The translations under genes and the position numbers were made by a program. A stretch of DNA of 17,076 nt from Bacteroidales bacterium (lineage in GTDB: Bacteria; Bacteroidota; Bacteroidia; Bacteroidales; VadinHA17): NCBI GenBank assembly GCA_003157055.1, contig PMIG01000149.1, forward strand, positions 1,958 to 19,033. Reading direction: 5' to 3'. The notes beneath the pieces are model-generated. The model did no database searches, was not told the origin of the DNA, and saw only the letters and a program-made list of their open reading frames with translations. Below, in pieces: positions 13,637-17,076 of the stretch; position 1 is the stretch's first letter, and each line of letters opens with the position of its first letter.

Positions 13637-14797
13637 ATGAAAACTACATTCAGAAACTTCCTTATATTCTTCGGGGTTATCGTCCTTTTAGCCTGTGTCT
13701 GGTTTTTCCGCAGCATTGTTGTATACATTCTTGTTTCAGGTGTTCTGTCAATTATGGGAAGGCCGCTGGTTGACCTTTTCTGCAGGATAAGATTCAGGAA
13801 GTTAAAATTTCCGCGAGCCATGGCAGCTCTTCTGACTCTGCTGATCATATGGGGTGCTATAATTATGTTCTTTATAATCTTTGTTCCCCTGGTCACAAAG
13901 GAAATAAACTATTTCTCCACCATCGACAGCGAAAAGATAGTCCAGATTGTCCAGGAGCCGCTTAATAAGCTTGAGAATCTCTTCAGGACATTCAACAAAA
14001 ATATTGATTCACAGATTTCGGTTCAGGATTACTTTTCCAAAAAAGTCTCTTCAGTGCTGAGCATTGATATGATCCAGAATTTCCTTGGATCACTTGTCGG
14101 GATACTGGGGAATATCCTTGTTGCGATATTTTCAATCACTTTCATTACATTCTTCTTTCTGAAAGACCAGCACTTGTTTTTTGAATCGATCCTGATGTGG
14201 GTACCCGAAAGGTATACTGAGAATTTCAGAAGGGCCCTTAATTCGATAAAAAATCTTCTGACAAGATATTTCATCGGGATTGTTATTCAAAGCACCTGCA
14301 TTATGATACTGATTGATATTGGCATGACTATAGCCGGTATTGACTTTCAGCAAGCGCTTGTAATGGGGCTAATCATAGGGATATTGAACGTTATTCCATA
14401 CGTAGGCCCATGGCTGGGCCTCTTTATAGCTATTACCATGGGCGTAGCATCCCATATTCAGATGGATTTTAAAACTGTTGTTGTGCCATTGATCTATTAT
14501 ATGATAATTGTTGAGGTGATTACCCATTTAATCGATAATATTCTTTTTCAGCCGATTATCTTTTCCAACAGCGTTAAAGCCCATCCGCTTGAGATTTTCG
14601 TTGTCATACTTGCTGCAGGATTTGCCGCCGGCATTCCCGGAATGATCCTTGGCATTCCGGGTTATACTGTTGTCAGAGTCTTTGCAAGGGAATTCTTTTA
14701 TAACTTCAAAACTGTTCAGATAATAACTTCCAGCCTCTCTCCCAGGGAGCCTGGTGAACAGATTATTCCCCCCGGGGGAAAGGAGCCTTCAACCTAA
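13637..14797 (+). CDS. AI-2E family transporter (PerM/YhhT-like membrane protein)
   Basis: A 386-residue inner-membrane protein with about eight membrane segments. Two lie at about residues 8-24 and 26-43 and a third at about 62-86; a soluble stretch of about 60 residues follows. The rest of the membrane region includes the family's conserved GIxNVIPYVGPWLG near residues 250-265 and the segment IIVEVITHLIDNILFQPIIFSNSVKAHPLEIFVVILAAGFAAGIPGMILGIP. Members have been linked to autoinducer-2 export, sodium/proton exchange or other efflux, so the substrate here is not known. The C-terminus is short and proline-rich (EQIIPPGG). The ATG at 13637 is chosen because the hydrophobic family start follows directly. 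DUF4492-cydAB begins 51 nt downstream on the same strand without an intervening terminator. Confidence 0.88.
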   Translation: MKTTFRNFLIFFGVIVLLACVWFFRSIVVYILVSGVLSIMGRPLVDLFCRIRFRKLKFPRAMAALLTLLIIWGAIIMFFIIFVPLVTKEINYFSTIDSEKIVQIVQEPLNKLENLFRTFNKNIDSQISVQDYFSKKVSSVLSIDMIQNFLGSLVGILGNILVAIFSITFITFFFLKDQHLFFESILMWVPERYTENFRRALNSIKNLLTRYFIGIVIQSTCIMILIDIGMTIAGIDFQQALVMGLIIGILNVIPYVGPWLGLFIAITMGVASHIQMDFKTVVVPLIYYMIIVEVITHLIDNILFQPIIFSNSVKAHPLEIFVVILAAGFAAGIPGMILGIPGYTVVRVFAREFFYNFKTVQIITSSLSPREPGEQIIPPGGKEPST

Positions 14798-14848
14798 ACA
14801 TTCTGTTTTTAATGTTGTTATTCTGATTTCTAAAGAGCCTGTGGATTT

Positions 14849-15088
14849 ATGATAAACCTGCTCCCTGATGTAAAAAAACTGATCAGCTTTTATTATGAAG
14901 GCTTCAGAGATATGTCAGCCTGGGGAAGAAAAGTCTGGCTCATTATCTTTATCAAGCTTTTTATAATGTTTGCCATTCTGAGGCTCTTCTTTTTTCATGA
15001 TTTTCTTCATGACAAATATGCTAATGATAAGCAGAGAAGCAAATATGTTCTGGAACAATTAACCAATTCAACTACTACAAATGATTGA
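14849..15088 (+). CDS. DUF4492 small membrane protein before cydAB
   Basis: A 79-residue protein with one hydrophobic segment (about residues 30-49) preceded by aromatic and basic residues (FYYEGFRDMSAWGRKVW) and followed by a charged, probably cytoplasmic or peripheral tail. The pattern is that of DUF4492, a small domain known from genes just upstream of cydA in Bacteroidota and some Campylobacterota. Its stop lies 8 nt inside cydA, so translation is coupled. Position, size and single helix suggest a small accessory subunit or assembly factor of cytochrome bd, as CydX/CydS are in other bacteria, but it has no visible similarity to them. The function is an inference from context. The ATG at 14849 has no Shine-Dalgarno. 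Confidence 0.85.
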   Translation: MINLLPDVKKLISFYYEGFRDMSAWGRKVWLIIFIKLFIMFAILRLFFFHDFLHDKYANDKQRSKYVLEQLTNSTTTND

Positions 15089-16658
15089 ACATTTTGATAT
15101 GTCACTTGTCGATTGGTCGAGGGCACAGTTTGCCCTTACAGCTATTTACCACTGGATTTTTGTGCCGCTGACCCTCGGGCTGTCTTTTCTGATTGCCATA
15201 ATGGAAACTATCTATGTCAGAACCGGCAATGAGGAATGGAAAAGGCTGACACGCTTCTGGATGACACTTTTCGGGATCAACTTTGCCATAGGGATAGCTA
15301 CCGGCATAATACTCGAATTTGAATTCGGAACCAACTGGTCGAATTACTCATGGTTTGTTGGCGATATCTTCGGAACTCCTCTGGCGATTGAGGGAATACT
15401 TGCATTCTTCCTGGAATCGACATTTGTCGCTGTAATGTTCTTTGGCTGGAATAAAGTAAGCAAGAAGTTTCACCTCACCTCGACCTGGCTGGTAGCTGTC
15501 GGAGCTAATCTCTCGGCATTATGGATACTTGTTGCAAATGCCTGGATGCAGAACCCGGTTGGCATGACTTTTAACCCTGATACTGCCCGTAATGAGATGG
15601 TAAGCTTCTGGGCAGTTCTCTTTAACCCGGTGGCAGTAGACAAATTCCTTCATACTATATTTTCAGGATTCCTGCTCGCATCAATATTCGTCCTGGGCAT
15701 CAGCGCCTGGTTTTTGCTGAAGAAAAGAGAAGGATGGATAGCAAAACGGAGCATTCTGATTGCTGCCATTTTCGGACTTATCTCTTCGCTGACGGTCGTA
15801 TTTACCGGTGATAACTCAGCTAAAACGATATCCTCGGTTCAGCCTGTCAAATTTGCTGCTATGGAAGCGCACTATTATGGTTCAGAGAATGTAGGACTTA
15901 CTGCTTTCGGAGTGCTTAAAAGATCTGGCAAGAAGATCGGGGATAAAGAAATAATGGACTTTGCGTTCAGGATCAGGATACCAGGATTCCTGTCGATCAT
16001 GACCGGAGGAGATAAGAATACATATGTCCCCGGGATCGAGGACCTCGTATACGGGAAAGAGGATAGCCGGCAAATATTATCTGTCGCTGATAAGATCCGG
16101 CAAGGCGTTTTTGCTCGCGACGTTCTGAACCATTACAAGAAAGCTATTATGGTTAATGATACCGGGCAAATCCGGGTTATTAAAAATGAGTATTTCCAGG
16201 ATAAGAAATTCCTGAACGAAAACTTCAGGTATTTCGGATATGCCTCTCTGATGAAGCCCGAAGATGCCGTTCCGAATGTCGCCCTGTCATTCTATTCATT
16301 TCATCTGATGGTCATTCTCGGCTTCTTCTTCATCCTCCTTTTTATAGTCTCGGTTTTCCTTTTGATGAAAGGATCGATTGCAAAACACAGATGGTTCCTC
16401 TGGATAGCCCTCCTTTCAATTCCGCTCGCTTATATTGCCAGTGAGGCTGGATGGGTGCTTGCAGAGGCGGGAAGACAGCCCTGGATTATCCAGGACCTTA
16501 TGCCTGTGACCAGGGCCGTATCTCAGATAAGCGCAAGCTCAGTGATGACTACATTTATTCTCTTTGCTATTCTATTTACTGCACTTCTGATAGCTGAGGT
16601 TTCAATAATGCTGAGACAGATCAATACAGGACCAAAACATTCGGAGGATAAATTATGA
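15081..16658 (+). CDS. cydA: Cytochrome bd ubiquinol oxidase subunit I
   Basis: A 525-residue inner-membrane subunit that oxidises quinol and carries haems b558, b595 and d, reducing O2 with very high affinity. All ligand positions are present: H24 (E. coli H19), H191 in KFLHT (H186) and M410 in FYSFHLM (M393). E104 and E112 match the E99/E107 pair near the haems. The quinol-binding loop keeps K257 and E262 in KFAAMEA (E. coli K252/E257), and its length suggests the long-loop form as in E. coli. GRQPW is at 464-468. The fixed 5-residue offset in the first half shows close collinearity. The start overlaps the DUF4492 stop by 8 nt, and the stop overlaps the cydB start by 4 nt, so the three genes form one tightly coupled unit. 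Confidence 0.97.
   Translation: MIEHFDMSLVDWSRAQFALTAIYHWIFVPLTLGLSFLIAIMETIYVRTGNEEWKRLTRFWMTLFGINFAIGIATGIILEFEFGTNWSNYSWFVGDIFGTPLAIEGILAFFLESTFVAVMFFGWNKVSKKFHLTSTWLVAVGANLSALWILVANAWMQNPVGMTFNPDTARNEMVSFWAVLFNPVAVDKFLHTIFSGFLLASIFVLGISAWFLLKKREGWIAKRSILIAAIFGLISSLTVVFTGDNSAKTISSVQPVKFAAMEAHYYGSENVGLTAFGVLKRSGKKIGDKEIMDFAFRIRIPGFLSIMTGGDKNTYVPGIEDLVYGKEDSRQILSVADKIRQGVFARDVLNHYKKAIMVNDTGQIRVIKNEYFQDKKFLNENFRYFGYASLMKPEDAVPNVALSFYSFHLMVILGFFFILLFIVSVFLLMKGSIAKHRWFLWIALLSIPLAYIASEAGWVLAEAGRQPWIIQDLMPVTRAVSQISASSVMTTFILFAILFTALLIAEVSIMLRQINTGPKHSEDKL
16643..16647 (+). promoter_or_regulatory. Shine-Dalgarno of cydB within cydA
   Basis: GGAGG lies 7 nt before the cydB ATG at 16655, inside the last codons of cydA. 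It is one of only two clear sites of this kind in the window and may raise CydB output to match CydA. Confidence 0.65.
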
Positions 16659-17076
16659 CAACAATGATTTCATATGTTTTTCTGCAGCATTACTGGTGGA
16701 TGATCATCTCCCTTCTTGCAGGTTTGCTTGTATTTCTGATGTTCGTCCAGGGTGGTCAGTCTATGATCTTTTCTCTTCCCGGGAACGAGACACAGAAGAA
16801 AATGATTGTTAACGCCATGGGACGCAAGTGGGAATTTACCTTCACCACTCTCGTTACATTCGGCGGTGCTTTCTTTGCCTCTTTTCCGCTTTTTTATGCC
16901 ACAAGCTTCGGAGGAGCATACTGGGTTTGGATCGCAATACTTTTCAGCTTTCTAATACAGGCAGTAGCCTACGAGTACCGTTCAAAACCTGCAAATGTCT
17001 TTGGTCAGAAGACTTTCGATATTTTTCTTCTTTTAAACGGAGCACTGGGTCCATTCCTGATAGGTACTGCTGTTGC
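16655..17076 (+). CDS. cydB: Cytochrome bd ubiquinol oxidase subunit II, 5' part
   Basis: The first 140 codons of a gene that runs off the window end. The encoded protein begins MTTMISYVFLQHYWWMIISL and has the CydB features: an N-terminal helix with WWMIISLLAGLLVFLMFVQGGQ (residues 14-35), then NAMGRKWEFTFTTLVTFGGAFFASFPLFYA, then a helix before the conserved RSK. Each stretch is hydrophobic and in the usual order. CydB pairs with CydA in the inner membrane to form the cytochrome bd core. The start overlaps the cydA stop (ATGA) and has a GGAGG 7 nt upstream. No frameshift or stop is seen in the visible part. Confidence 0.95.
   Translation, partial: MTTMISYVFLQHYWWMIISLLAGLLVFLMFVQGGQSMIFSLPGNETQKKMIVNAMGRKWEFTFTTLVTFGGAFFASFPLFYATSFGGAYWVWIAILFSFLIQAVAYEYRSKPANVFGQKTFDIFLLLNGALGPFLIGTAV

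Noticed and set aside
13567..13773. 68-codon frame overlapping the start of the AI-2E-family gene
   Set aside because: It begins in the palindromic gap, overlaps the better-supported gene by over 130 nt in another frame, and has no known motif or ribosome site.
13637..17076. A new defence or quorum-sensing system made of the AI-2E-family gene and its neighbours
   Set aside because: The family name is historical and does not show autoinducer transport. The genes that follow are a standard cytochrome bd unit, with no sensor, nuclease or toxin nearby.

Overview
The window looks like a chromosomal segment of a Bacteroidota bacterium, probably in or near the Bacteroidales/Marinilabiliales, with an oxygen-tolerant anaerobic or microaerobic life. 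The evidence is: gene orders typical of the phylum (rsfS-ftsH-cdsA; pyrE next to a START-like gene and a biotin ligase; a DUF4492 gene before cydAB); repeated matches to the phylum's promoter consensus (TTTG, about 19-20 nt, TAnnTTTG); mostly absent Shine-Dalgarno sites; and a type B ribosomal protein L31. Nearly everything is housekeeping. I see no phage, CRISPR, toxin-antitoxin, insertion sequence, tRNA or rRNA.

Layout. (1) 133-1773: a GNAT-like protein, then rpmE2 (L31) with a well-formed promoter lying on a 10-bp inverted repeat, and a strong terminator. (2) 1845-4878: lon and coaD, overlapping by 4 nt. (3) 4875-7306: a Nudix gene running back towards coaD, head to head with pyrE; then an SRPBCC protein, then birA convergent with it. 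Stops overlap at both convergent junctions. (4) 7373-11538: rsfS-ftsH-cdsA-psd, covering ribosome silencing, membrane proteolysis and phospholipid synthesis. (5) 11550-13250: a flavodiiron protein (O2/NO reductase) convergent with an hsp20 gene across a shared hairpin. (6) 13266-13636: a gene-free stretch with a palindrome-bounded, possibly REP/MITE-like segment. (7) 13637-17076: an AI-2E-family membrane protein, then DUF4492-cydA-cydB (cytochrome bd oxidase), with cydB cut by the window end.

Theme: protein quality control (Lon, FtsH, Hsp20), membrane lipid synthesis (CdsA, Psd) and oxygen handling (flavodiiron protein, cytochrome bd) sit together. The most interesting regulatory signal is that both AAA+ protease transcription units, lon and rsfS-ftsH, carry a sigma-54-type -24/-12 element about 77-78 nt before the start codon, followed by a housekeeping-type -7 element about 36-41 nt before it. 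This suggests a shared dual-promoter design. It is inferred from sequence alone. I found no new multi-gene defence or metabolic system.
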